DNA from: Chthoniobacter flavus Ellin428
GTDB taxonomy: Bacteria; Verrucomicrobiota; Verrucomicrobiia; Chthoniobacterales; Chthoniobacteraceae
Assembly (NCBI RefSeq): GCF_000173075.1
Contig: NZ_ABVL01000037.1
Span: forward strand, 1-49,574
DNA length: 49,574 nucleotides
Direction: 5' to 3'
The translations under genes were made by a program, and so were the position numbers. Under the pieces are notes generated by a model. The model was not told the DNA's origin, ran no database searches, and was given only the letters and a program-made list of their open reading frames with translations. Shown one piece after another: positions 34,094 to 42,504 of this stretch (position 1 is its first letter; each line of letters starts with the position of its first letter).

Positions 34094-34831
34094 TTAACCG
34101 CGGGCCAGGACCGCCACGAGGTGCCGGATTTCTTCGTTGAGATCTTCGTGACTGGCCACCGTCTGCGCCACTTCCGCCCGAAAGAGTTCGCGGAATCTCT
34201 TCCGCAGGCGATGGACGGCGATTCGCGTCGCCCCGTCCGAGAGGCCCAACTCGACGCCCATTTTCTCGTAGGAGCTGCCGTCTCCGGATGCGCTGAGCGT
34301 GGTCTTCAGGATGTCGAAATCCTGTTCCTTTCCTGCATCCCGAAATTCCGCGCGCAATGCCGTCATCGCGGCCTGCAGGGTGGTCATCGCCCAATGCGCT
34401 TCGAAAACTTCATCGGCGGCCAATTGCGGTGAATCCGCCGTGAACACAGCCTCTGCTTCGAGAAAATCGAGTCCCAGATGTTTCGCGTTACCACCACGCC
34501 GCAACGCGGTGGCGTGCTCGTGCTCCTTGGCCAGAAAGCGTTTGAACGCCATTTGCAAGAACGCTCGAAACGGACCCCGCTCCGGCTGCACGGATTTCAA
34601 ATAATCCTTCTCCAGCAGCCGTTCGAAAAACGCCTGCGTTACATCTTCCGCGTCGGGTGGAGGAAGTCCGTGCCGCCGCGCATAGACGTAGAGAGCCCGC
34701 CAATAGGTCTTGCACAGCGTTTCCATGGCGACGGTGGCATACCGTCCTTCTCCATCTCGCGCCGCCAGCACGACGGACCACCGGGTCGTTACGAATAACG
34801 AGGCTTTGTCAGCGGATTCGAAATCAGCCAT
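34094..34831 (-). CDS. ECF-subfamily RNA polymerase sigma factor
   Basis: From ATG 34831 the product has 245 residues. Region 2 at about 20-90 carries LCKTYWRALYVYARRHGLPP and DAEDVTQAFFERLLEKD; the linker is long (about 60 residues). Region 4 lies at about 165-220 with SSYEKMGVELGLSDGATRIA, then VHRLRKRFRELFRAEV, an HTH that would recognise the -35 element. The long linker and pairing with a kinase gene match the ECF groups found with Ser/Thr kinases in Planctomycetes and Verrucomicrobiota; regulation is presumably by phosphorylation and not by a classical anti-sigma factor, as none is present. Confidence 0.9.
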   Translation of the reverse strand: MADFESADKASLFVTTRWSVVLAARDGEGRYATVAMETLCKTYWRALYVYARRHGLPPPDAEDVTQAFFERLLEKDYLKSVQPERGPFRAFLQMAFKRFLAKEHEHATALRRGGNAKHLGLDFLEAEAVFTADSPQLAADEVFEAHWAMTTLQAAMTALRAEFRDAGKEQDFDILKTTLSASGDGSSYEKMGVELGLSDGATRIAVHRLRKRFRELFRAEVAQTVASHEDLNEEIRHLVAVLARG

Positions 34832-34910
34832 GAGCGACACCATGAAGTAACGTGATCGCGGCGCTATCTCAAGCTCCGCGAAATTGAGCCCTGCATGCCC
34901 AATTTCTCTC

Positions 34911-35984
34911 TTACGAAACTGGCGGTACCGGCACCCAGTTGAACGCCGTCAGGGCCGCGCACAGCCCGACATATTGCCAAATGGCTCGCGAGTCGGTGGC
35001 CTCGGGTTCGTTCTTGCGCATGACTCCGTAGACGCAGCAGGCGGCCGCGATGAAAGCGAGGCGGACTCCCAAGGCGATCGAATCGCTTCCATCGCCGTGA
35101 CGGTGAACATCCAGAGGAAGCCATGCGGCGACAAAGGCAAGGGAAGCAATGATGCGCTCCGGCCGGCGCAAGGCGTGAAAGCCACGCGAACCATCGAGCT
35201 GCCAAACGGGAGTCAGGTTCCAGAGATTGATCCAGGCATTGAACTGCGCGACCAAAAGGCAAAGTGGTGAGTGGAACAAGAGGCCCAGCAGCGCGGCGAT
35301 GACGCTGGCCCCGAGCCCCCAAGTCGGCCCCGCGAGGCCGTGGCGGGCATCCTCACGTGGGCTGAAGAATTGCTGCTGGAGAAAGATGACCGCGCCGAAG
35401 CCGGGAATGAACATGGGTGCGGTTGCCTTGATCCCGAGACGCCGGAGCGCGTAGACGTGACCCATCTCGTGGACGTAGATGCAGAGGATGCCGCCGACGG
35501 CCAATCGCCAGCCAAAGATCCGCCAGTAAATTCCCAGCGAAGCGAACATCGTCATCAACGTGGTCATCTTCGTGAGGCCCAGCAGGAGAAGTTTGCCCTG
35601 GCCGAACAGCAGAAAGATCGCGCCTTTGAATTTGGCGAGCAGCATCAGGAATACGCCGCCCGTGCCGGCGGCGGTACCCTTCCATTTGCGGCCGCCGGGT
35701 TTTGTCCCCGCAGGTGGGTTGATCTCCAGCCCGCGCGAGATCGTTTCGATTTTGGAAGCGAGCAGCGTGTATTGCTGGGAATCCGGCGGTAGAAGCCCGA
35801 TGGCCTGTCGCCACAGGGCGAGCGCTTCGCTCGGCTCTGCCTGCTGGGCCGCAGCGGCGAGACGTTTCAATTCGTCCGCATGCACCAGCGTGCCACAGGC
35901 TGGGCAGCTCAGCATCGGCGCGACGACTTCGGTCGCGCATTGCCGGCAGCATTGCGCCGGCAGGGCAGGAGGAATCTCAGGCAC
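34911..35984 (-). CDS. M50-type intramembrane metalloprotease with N-terminal zinc ribbon
   Basis: The product has 357 residues. An N-terminal zinc ribbon (CRQC at 14-17, CPAC about 28-31) and a helical segment are followed by several TM segments. The catalytic motif HEMGH lies in CIYVHEMGHVYALRRLG near residue 175, and the second zinc-site motif NLTPVWQLDGSRG near 265. These are the two signatures of site-2 proteases, which cleave anchors of membrane proteins inside the bilayer. Its start overlaps the end of the next gene upstream by eight bases. Neighbouring an ECF/kinase pair, it may release a membrane-held regulator, but this is an inference. Confidence 0.88.
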   Translation of the reverse strand: MPEIPPALPAQCCRQCATEVVAPMLSCPACGTLVHADELKRLAAAAQQAEPSEALALWRQAIGLLPPDSQQYTLLASKIETISRGLEINPPAGTKPGGRKWKGTAAGTGGVFLMLLAKFKGAIFLLFGQGKLLLLGLTKMTTLMTMFASLGIYWRIFGWRLAVGGILCIYVHEMGHVYALRRLGIKATAPMFIPGFGAVIFLQQQFFSPREDARHGLAGPTWGLGASVIAALLGLLFHSPLCLLVAQFNAWINLWNLTPVWQLDGSRGFHALRRPERIIASLAFVAAWLPLDVHRHGDGSDSIALGVRLAFIAAACCVYGVMRKNEPEATDSRAIWQYVGLCAALTAFNWVPVPPVS

Positions 35985-36690
35985 TCTGCGGAGGAAGCGA
36001 AGGAGTGACCGGAGCCGGCGGATTTTGCGCGATCATCGGATCGACCGGGTCACGGCTGGGCGTGACGGGCGCCAGAGCGTGCGGGCCAGTGATATTCACG
36101 ACCACGCTTTTGTTTATCTTCCACGCTTGCATGAGGCCGAAGAAGGTAATGAGTCCACCGAGCGGGCTATGCGTGGCGGCAATCACCGGACCAGCAATGG
36201 CGCCGAAGAGGAGCAGGAAGATCTCATTGAGGAGGCCGCCGTTCGCTGCCGAGCTGGTGAGCATTTCCGAAAGAATGATGGAAAGGCCAATCATGCCATA
36301 GGTGATGATCACAGCGAGGAGTTGATAACCGATGCCACCCCGGTTACCCGAACCCTTTCGCACCATTTTGCCGACCCAAAAGCCAATGAGAATGGTGATG
36401 AGCGCCGCATTGATATGCACGAGCGCCAGCACAGTCGTATAAATCGCGCCTCCCGCCAACCCACCGCCGATGCCGAAAGCGATCGCCTTTATGACCCTGC
36501 CGAAAGCGCCTTCGCCGGAATGGAAAAACTTGCGAATGCCCTCTGCACAGCGTTCGCATAGGATCTGCCCGTTTGCCTGAAAATAAGAGCCGAGCAAAGC
36601 GCCGCGGCAGGAAGTGCATGCCGTTGCGCTGATTGGCCGTTCCACCCGATCGAATTGAATTTCCGTGTCCATGTTCGCGGGAGAATGCAT
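35977..36690 (-). CDS. Zinc-ribbon membrane protein of unknown function
   Basis: The product has 237 residues (231 from ATG 36672). Treble-clef/LIM-like zinc site: CTSC at about 25-28 and CERC at about 45-48. Then four hydrophobic segments at about 65-200 (GIGGGLAGGAIYTTVLALVH, AALITILIGFWVGKMV, LLAVIITYGMIGLSIILS and NEIFLLLFGAIAGPVI), and a Pro-rich C-terminal tail. No enzyme motif. Its stop overlaps the start of the M50 protease gene, so the two are translated together. Confidence 0.75.
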   Translation of the reverse strand: MHSPANMDTEIQFDRVERPISATACTSCRGALLGSYFQANGQILCERCAEGIRKFFHSGEGAFGRVIKAIAFGIGGGLAGGAIYTTVLALVHINAALITILIGFWVGKMVRKGSGNRGGIGYQLLAVIITYGMIGLSIILSEMLTSSAANGGLLNEIFLLLFGAIAGPVIAATHSPLGGLITFFGLMQAWKINKSVVVNITGPHALAPVTPSRDPVDPMIAQNPPAPVTPSLPPQSA

Positions 36691-36768
36691 AGCAGGCCTG
36701 ATACCAGCGAGCGAAAATCCATTGAATAATTCACCACGCCATCCGGTCGGGAATGGATGATCCGTAGG

Positions 36769-37467
36769 CTATTGAGCAGGTCGAACCGAGGCGATGATTC
36801 GATCCGCGATCGCGCTGCCAAGTGAGGGATGGTAGGATGTATAAATTGTCCAACGCCGGGAGCCTTGTTTGATTAGTAAAGCGTGGACCGAGAAATCCTG
36901 GGTTCGAAGGCGCGCTTGCAGACGGACCAACTTGCCCGACAGCGACCCCTGCTTCCAATCTTCGATGGAATGGCTTTCGTGGACAACATAGGACTTGCTG
37001 GCGAAAGATTTGGCGGTGAACTCGGCAGTTTCTGCGAGGCCGGCCAAATCGGAGCGAGCTTCCACCATCGATGTCACTCTAATTTCCGTATCGCCTGCTG
37101 AGCCAGAGGCGTTCGAAAAATCGGAATAGAGTGAGGCGAGTGCTGGATTGAGGGGATCGAAATGGGAATCGGCCTTCAATCGGATAGGCAGATCGACCAG
37201 TATTCCCGAAAATTCCTGGGTCTCCCAAAACTTCGATACGGCCACGTCCCGCACGGCGTGGCCTTCGATTGCGACGTCGAAAGCGTGCTTTACGAACACG
37301 AAGCCGATCAACGCGCCCACGATGAGACAGATCCAACCCAGTGGCCTGAGGGTTCGGAAAAGCGTGCCTTTCCAGGAATGCTCGTATTCGAGAGAAAATG
37401 AAAACCCGCAAGGACAGCGGGAAACGTTATCCGCATTTTCGCGGTGGCAACCTGGACAGACGCGCAT
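36769..37467 (-). CDS. Zinc-ribbon, single-span membrane protein with extracytoplasmic domain
   Basis: The product has 232 residues. CPGC at 4-7 and CPCG at 18-21 form a short zinc ribbon; one TM at about 42-60 (LGWICLIVGALIGFVFV); the remainder (about 65-232) is an alpha/beta domain resembling domains that measure or bind hydrophobic ligands (FTAKSFASKSYVVHESHSIE, ARLRTQDFSVHALLIKQGSR). I do not recognise the family. It is the first gene of the four downstream zinc-ribbon genes and 79 bases before the next. Topology places the ribbon in the cytoplasm and the large domain outside. Confidence 0.7.
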   Translation of the reverse strand: MRVCPGCHRENADNVSRCPCGFSFSLEYEHSWKGTLFRTLRPLGWICLIVGALIGFVFVKHAFDVAIEGHAVRDVAVSKFWETQEFSGILVDLPIRLKADSHFDPLNPALASLYSDFSNASGSAGDTEIRVTSMVEARSDLAGLAETAEFTAKSFASKSYVVHESHSIEDWKQGSLSGKLVRLQARLRTQDFSVHALLIKQGSRRWTIYTSYHPSLGSAIADRIIASVRPAQ

Positions 37468-37693
37468 AACCGATCAATTCACTTCGTCGAAAGGAGTGGG
37501 GAGATGACACTGCCATCAAGACCTTCGCGGCGTCTGGAAGCAAGCGGAATGGGGTGTCGGGGAGCGAAGGTTTGCCCGGCACTAGGAGAGGCAGGCGCCA
37601 AAGGAGACCAAGCCGAGGAACAACGCCTTTGACGACCTCTGTGAAGACCTTGCTTCCGGTGGGTTTCGGCATTATATCTCGCCCCCCTTTTTT

Positions 37694-39274
37694 ATGAGCA
37701 AACCACGAGTCACCCTTTACGACACCACCCTTCGCGACGGCACGCAAGGGACGGGGATTTCGTTTTCGATGCTCGATAAGATTCGCGTGGCGGAGAAGCT
37801 CGACGAGTTTGGCGTCCACTACATCGAGGGTGGTTTCCCGGGCTCGAACCCGAAGGATGCGGAGTTTTTCAACGAGGCGAAGAAGCGCCAGTGGAAGAAT
37901 GCGAAGATCTCGGCCTTTGGCGCGACGCGCCGGGGACGGATGAAGGTGGAGGACGATCCGCAGGTGCGCATCCTTCTCGAGGCGGAGACGCCGGCGGTGA
38001 CCATCGTGGGCAAGACCTGGCCGCTGCAGGTGACCGAAGTGCTCGGCGTGTCGCTGGAGGAGAACCTGGCGATGATCTCGGAGACCGTGGCTTACCTGAA
38101 GAAGCACGGGCGTGAGGTGCTTTACGATGCCGAGCACTTTTTCGACAGCTTCAAGGATGATCCCAAGTATTCACTGGCTACGGTGAAGGCGGCGCATGAT
38201 GCCGGGGCGGATCTCGTGGTGCTGTGCGATACGAACGGCGGCACGCTGCCGGAGTTCGTGGCCAAGGCGACGCGGGCGGTGATCGAAACGATCGGCGAGG
38301 GAACCGTGGGCATCCACACGCACAACGATTCCGGCCTCGGCGTGGCCAATGCGCTGGCGGCGATCGCGGCCGGCGCAACGCAGGTGCAGGGGACGATCAA
38401 TGGTTACGGCGAACGCGTGGGCAATTGCGACCTCATCACCGTGGCGGCGAATCTGCAGTTGAAGCTCGATACGCCGGTGGTGAATGACCTCACGAAGCTG
38501 CGGGAGCTCTCGCTCTTCGTCGATGAACTGGCGAATGTGCCGCACAATATTCGCGCGCCCTATGTGGGCTCCGCGGCGTTCACACACAAGGGCGGGCAGC
38601 ATGTGCACGCGGTGCAAAAGCTGGCCAGCAGTTACGAGCACGTCGACCCGGTACTCATCGGCAACGAGCGGAACATCACCATCTCGGATATGTCCGGGCA
38701 GTCGAACGTCATCGTGAAGGCGGAGAAGCTGGGCTTCCAGTTTTCCAAGGGCGCGCCGGAAGTGGGGAAGATTCTTTCCGAGGTGAAACGGCTCGAGGCC
38801 GAGGGGTATGAATTCGAGGCGGCCGAAGGGTCGTTTGAATTGCTGGTGCGGCGGCAGCTGGGCGTAAGCCGGCCGCTGTTTGAATTGCAGGAGTATCACT
38901 GCTCCTTCCGCCGCTCGGGCTCGGGCGAAAGCGGTTGGAACAAGTGCGAGGCGACGGTGAAGCTGCGCGTGAATGGTACGCCGGAATACACGGTGGCCGA
39001 AGGCGATGGTCCGGTGAATGCCCTGGACGCGGCGCTACGCAAGGCACTGCGGCCGTTCTATCCGAAGATCGATGAAGTGCAGCTCGACGATTACAAGGTG
39101 CGGATCATCAATGGCCAGCAGGGCACGGCCGCACGCACGCGGGTGTTGATCGATTCCACTGACGGGGAGACGAGCTGGGGCACGGTGGGCGTTTCGGACA
39201 ACATCATCGAAGCGAGCTGGCTTGCGCTGGTGGATAGCTTCGAGTTCAAACTCGGCCGCGAGGCGCGGGGGTAG
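37694..39274 (+). CDS. cimA: (R)-citramalate synthase
   Basis: The product has 526 residues. It condenses pyruvate and acetyl-CoA to citramalate, the first step of the threonine-independent isoleucine route. TIM barrel with DTTLRDGTQGTGISFS at 9-24 and HTHNDSGLGVANALAA near 205 (the metal-binding HxH), and NGYGERVGNCDL near 235. The C-terminal LeuA-type regulatory domain spans about 395-520 and would bind isoleucine for feedback inhibition. 2-Isopropylmalate synthases are the nearest alternative, but the N-terminal LYDTTLRDGTQG and overall length fit CimA better. A hairpin at 39281-39343 ends the transcript. Confidence 0.93.
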   Translation: MSKPRVTLYDTTLRDGTQGTGISFSMLDKIRVAEKLDEFGVHYIEGGFPGSNPKDAEFFNEAKKRQWKNAKISAFGATRRGRMKVEDDPQVRILLEAETPAVTIVGKTWPLQVTEVLGVSLEENLAMISETVAYLKKHGREVLYDAEHFFDSFKDDPKYSLATVKAAHDAGADLVVLCDTNGGTLPEFVAKATRAVIETIGEGTVGIHTHNDSGLGVANALAAIAAGATQVQGTINGYGERVGNCDLITVAANLQLKLDTPVVNDLTKLRELSLFVDELANVPHNIRAPYVGSAAFTHKGGQHVHAVQKLASSYEHVDPVLIGNERNITISDMSGQSNVIVKAEKLGFQFSKGAPEVGKILSEVKRLEAEGYEFEAAEGSFELLVRRQLGVSRPLFELQEYHCSFRRSGSGESGWNKCEATVKLRVNGTPEYTVAEGDGPVNALDAALRKALRPFYPKIDEVQLDDYKVRIINGQQGTAARTRVLIDSTDGETSWGTVGVSDNIIEASWLALVDSFEFKLGREARG

Positions 39275-39280
39275 ACGTCA

Positions 39281-39343
39281 AAGTGGCAGCGGCATCTGCC
39301 GCTGACTGGCGAATGACAAAGCGGCAGATGCCGCTTCCACTTT
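39281..39343. terminator. Bidirectional terminator-like palindrome
   Basis: AAGTGGCAGCGGCATCTGCC-GCT (39281-39303) is complementary, with one mismatch, to AGCGGCAGATGCCGCTTCCA-CTT (39320-39342), loop 16 bases, followed by a short T-run. It separates convergent cimA and the M23 peptidase gene and touches the latter's stop codon. Confidence 0.65.
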
Positions 39344-40473
39344 TAATATCCCTTGCCGCGCATGTCCCCGAAACGGTCGACTTTGAAGCCGGAGCCGGAG
39401 CGTTGAATGGGGACGACGTTGGTGGTGGTCGGGGCAGGCAGGAGCGGGTCCGACTCGATGGTCTCCGTTTCGGGTCGGTTGGCCGTGGCAGGAGCGGGGG
39501 TCTGGCCTTGGCGGGTTCGCTTGTTGGCGAGCGGGGCGGGCGTGGCCGGAGCGTCGGCAATGGGCGCCGGAGCCTTCGAGCCCTTTTTCGATGACGAAGG
39601 GGGCGGCGAAGCGGCTGCCAGGGCCGTGCTGGGTTTCGCGGAATGCTTGCCGGAAGGTATCGGGGTGGATGTAAAGCTGGTGGTCGACTCCAAGGATCGC
39701 TCGATCCTCGCTTCCACCGACCCAGGTTCGGGTGTCGATGACGGAACAACGCGAGCGGGAGGAGGCAGCGGTGAGACCCGGGCAAATCTCGGCGGCGCCC
39801 CCGCCGGCGGCGGGCCGAAGACCGGTGACTCGACATGCGGACCGGCGACTACCGGGGGAGCCACGGGCGGGTAGGTGTTGATCGGAATGTTCGCCATGTG
39901 GTTGCCATTGGGGCAGGCATGGTGAGTGGCGACGAATTCGTTGGGCGTGAAGTAATTGCTGAAGTCGCGCGCGAAGCTGCTGCGAAACATGCCGATCTGC
40001 AGATTCTTCCGCATCTCGAAATGGAGGTGCGCTTCGTACATGCCGAAGTTGTTGCCGATGCGCCCGATCTGCTGCCCGCGGTGCACCTGCTCGCCTTCCT
40101 GGACGGAGAAATCCAACAGATGCCCGTAGAGAGAGTCGCAGAACTTCAGCGTCGAGCCTTCGTAGTAGGCGTGCCGGAGGATGACCACATTGCCCCAGCC
40201 GACGTGATAATTGCGGGCAAACATGACGTAGCCACTCGCGATGGCGTAGACCGGGTCGCCCAGATCCGTGTTGCCACCGTGCACGCCGTTCCAATCCTCA
40301 CCGAGGTGCCCATTCGGCCGGTAGCCGCGGGCGATGTAGTAGCCTTCGCCGGTGCCATTGGGACCCACCGGAAGCTGAAAGCCATCGGCGGCACGCACCA
40401 CGGCGGTATCCTCCGCGCGGAGAGGCAGGGCACTGACGATAAAAGCGACGGCGCACAGGACGGACAAGCGCAT
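39343..40473 (-). CDS. Secreted M23 (LytM-type) peptidase with Pro-rich tail
   Basis: From ATG 40473 the product has 376 residues. Signal peptide MRLSVLCAVAFIVSALPLRA. LytM domain at about 45-200 with GHLGEDWNGV (first zinc ligands His and Asp), HAYYEGSTLKFCDSLYGHLL and the EAHLHFEM (HxH) motif near 150. The remaining 170 residues are low-complexity, rich in Pro, Ala, Ser and Thr, and could span the wall or outer membrane. It cleaves cell-wall peptide crosslinks or acts as an amidase activator. It is close to the undecaprenyl-diphosphatase gene, another wall gene, on the same strand. Confidence 0.88.
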   Translation of the reverse strand: MRLSVLCAVAFIVSALPLRAEDTAVVRAADGFQLPVGPNGTGEGYYIARGYRPNGHLGEDWNGVHGGNTDLGDPVYAIASGYVMFARNYHVGWGNVVILRHAYYEGSTLKFCDSLYGHLLDFSVQEGEQVHRGQQIGRIGNNFGMYEAHLHFEMRKNLQIGMFRSSFARDFSNYFTPNEFVATHHACPNGNHMANIPINTYPPVAPPVVAGPHVESPVFGPPPAGAPPRFARVSPLPPPARVVPSSTPEPGSVEARIERSLESTTSFTSTPIPSGKHSAKPSTALAAASPPPSSSKKGSKAPAPIADAPATPAPLANKRTRQGQTPAPATANRPETETIESDPLLPAPTTTNVVPIQRSGSGFKVDRFGDMRGKGY

Positions 40474-40543
40474 GGGACGGCCAGCATAAGTGGCAATGCC
40501 GTGTCCGGCAACCTTCGATCCCGCGAAGGCCAACAGCCACATA

Positions 40544-41347
40544 CTACCGTATAAACAATAGCAAAGCGGCGCCGGCGATGATCCGGTAAATGCCAAAGCC
40601 GATGAAGGTGTGCGTTTGCACGTAACGCAGCAGCCACTTCACGGCGATGAAGGAGACGATGATCGCGACCACGGAGGCGATGATGAGAGAGCTCCAGTCG
40701 GTGGGGATGGCATCGATGGCCGGGTGGTGCAACGTCTTGAAGATCTTGTAGCCGCTCGCGGCCAGCATGGTGGGAATGCTGACGAGGAAGGAAAACTCCG
40801 TGGCCCGGGCCCGGCCCGCGCCGACGATCATGGCGAGCATGATAGTGGAACCCGAGCGCGAAGCACCGGGAAAGCCCGCGGCAATCAACTGCGCCAGACC
40901 GACCGTAATCGCCACCGTCCAGGAAATCTCCTCGGACAGTTGCTTGTTCCGCAGCAAGGCTTCCACAGCAATGAAAACGATGCCGCCGATGATCAAGGCG
41001 ATGGCCACCGGTTGCACTTCCTCCGGCAGCTTGAAGTGCTTCTTCTCCATGATGAAGCCGCCGACGCCGGTAATGACAAAGGCGACGATGATCTTCGCTA
41101 GAAATTGCTGGCTGGCCGGCTCATGCAGGCGGGAGAGCATCTTCAGCCGATCCTTGAACAACGGGATGACGGCCAGCACCGCGCCGGCCTGAATGACCAC
41201 GTTGAACATATCGCTGCGCAGAAAGCTGGAAGGATCGATCTTCAGCAGATGCTCGGCGATGAGCAGGTGACCGGTGGACGAGACCGGGAGAAATTCGGTG
41301 AGGCCTTCGACGAAGCCCAGAATGATGGCGAGCAGCCAAATCGGCAT
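40544..41347 (-). CDS. uppP: Undecaprenyl-diphosphatase
   Basis: The product has 267 residues with about eight TM segments. Signatures: EGLTEFLPVSSTGHLLIAEH near 14-33 and GFPGASRSGSTIMLAM near 160, the two conserved (E/Q)-rich and PGxSRSG blocks of BacA/UppP. It recycles the undecaprenyl carrier lipid after wall polymer transfer. It lies 71 bases upstream of the M23 peptidase gene and 76 bases downstream of a P-II gene on the same strand. Confidence 0.95.
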   Translation of the reverse strand: MPIWLLAIILGFVEGLTEFLPVSSTGHLLIAEHLLKIDPSSFLRSDMFNVVIQAGAVLAVIPLFKDRLKMLSRLHEPASQQFLAKIIVAFVITGVGGFIMEKKHFKLPEEVQPVAIALIIGGIVFIAVEALLRNKQLSEEISWTVAITVGLAQLIAAGFPGASRSGSTIMLAMIVGAGRARATEFSFLVSIPTMLAASGYKIFKTLHHPAIDAIPTDWSSLIIASVVAIIVSFIAVKWLLRYVQTHTFIGFGIYRIIAGAALLLFIR

Positions 41348-41422
41348 AAGAGAGAAAAGGTGGACCGGCCATTCCCCGAGGACACTCGAGCGAAGGACGG
41401 ACTCGGGTTGAGGGTTGGGAAA

Positions 41423-41761
41423 CTAGATGGCGGATTCGCCGCGTTCTTCTGTCCGAATACGGATGGCGTCTTCGATGGGCAGAATGAAAACTTTGCCGTC
41501 GCCGATCTTGCCGGTCTTGGCGGAACTCACGATGGCCTCCACCGCTCTCGTCACCCGATCATCGGCCAGCACGATTTCAAACTTCACCTTCGGGAGGAAA
41601 TCCACGGTGTATTCGCTGCCGCGATAGATCTCCGTGTGCCCCTTCTGACGACCGAAACCTTTCACCTCGCTGATCGTCATGCCTTCGATGCCAATTTCCG
41701 ACAGCGCTTCCTTCACGTCCTCCAGTTTAAAGGGCTTGATGATGGCCTCGATTTTTTTCAT
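41423..41761 (-). CDS. glnB: P-II family nitrogen regulator (third copy)
   Basis: The product has 112 residues and is highly similar to the two copies at 28.4-29.1 kb (same MKKIEAIIKPFKLEDV start, identical T-loop with Tyr 51, TGKIGDGKVFI). It is set apart from amt, and next to no nitrogen gene except that the divergent gene is a glutamine-amidotransferase-type hydrolase, so it may be the general (GlnB-like) copy. The differing stretch is again residues 63-105. No sigma-54 site was found before it. Confidence 0.93.
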   Translation of the reverse strand: MKKIEAIIKPFKLEDVKEALSEIGIEGMTISEVKGFGRQKGHTEIYRGSEYTVDFLPKVKFEIVLADDRVTRAVEAIVSSAKTGKIGDGKVFILPIEDAIRIRTEERGESAI

Positions 41762-41883
41762 ACGGCGCCATTGCTAGCGGCTCTTTCTGGTTTGGCAAGC
41801 TTGCAGCAGGCGCGGTTGTATAAAATTGCGCAGTTGCGGGCGAAACCGCTTGCGGACTGGAAGCGCGCGGCAGAGATAGGGGC

Positions 41884-42504
41884 ATGCCGCACTTGGGTTC
41901 CTGGATCAGGGAATGCGACGATGCACTTTTTGGCCGCTTTCTGGCTGCGCATCCGGAGATCACGCTGCACAATGCCCGCCTCGGTCCGGTCGATCCTGCG
42001 ACTCTGGATGGATTGCTAGTCACCGGGGGCCCCGATATCTCCATCGGGTTCCACCATGTTCCCATTGAACATCCGGAATTGATCAAAGATCCCGAACCCG
42101 AGCGCGATGCGTGGGAATTCGCGGCTGTCCGTTCCGCCGTCCAGCGTGGGCTGCCGATCCTGGCCATTTGCAAAGGCGTGCAGGTCCTGAATGTCGCCTT
42201 GGGGGGCACCCTTCATCTGGACATCCGCGGGCACGACTTGCCGGAGATGAAGTCACAAAATGTGCAGCCCTTGCGCTTTGACGCCTCGGCCCGGCATCGC
42301 TTCGAGAAGGTGAACAGTTCACATCACCAGGCGCTGGATCGCGTGGCGGATGGGCTGGAGGTGGAAGCGTGGCACGCCGGCGACGACACCATCGAGCAGG
42401 TGCGCCTGCGTCATTACCCATGGGGCGTGGGCGTCCAATATCATCCGGAGCGCGATACGATCTACGCCAGTCTCTTCGAGGATTTCTTTGCCCAGCTCCA
42501 GTGA
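41884..42504 (+). CDS. Class I glutamine-amidotransferase-like hydrolase (gamma-glutamyl-GABA hydrolase family)
   Basis: The product has 206 residues. LLVTGGPDISIG provides the oxyanion-hole Gly strand; the nucleophile elbow is ICKGVQVLNVALGGTLHLDI with Cys near 95; the catalytic His-Glu pair is YHPE near 184. Members of the Peptidase C26 family remove glutamate from gamma-glutamyl compounds such as gamma-glutamyl-GABA in putrescine breakdown. No other putrescine genes are near. The following transglutaminase gene overlaps its stop (GTGA), so they form a unit. Confidence 0.85.
   Translation: MPHLGSWIRECDDALFGRFLAAHPEITLHNARLGPVDPATLDGLLVTGGPDISIGFHHVPIEHPELIKDPEPERDAWEFAAVRSAVQRGLPILAICKGVQVLNVALGGTLHLDIRGHDLPEMKSQNVQPLRFDASARHRFEKVNSSHHQALDRVADGLEVEAWHAGDDTIEQVRLRHYPWGVGVQYHPERDTIYASLFEDFFAQLQ

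Noticed and set aside
41762..41883. Sigma-54 promoter before the third P-II gene
   Set aside because: The only GG...GC candidate (TTGGCAAGCTTGCA) has the wrong spacing (seven, not ten, bases) and lies on the other strand.
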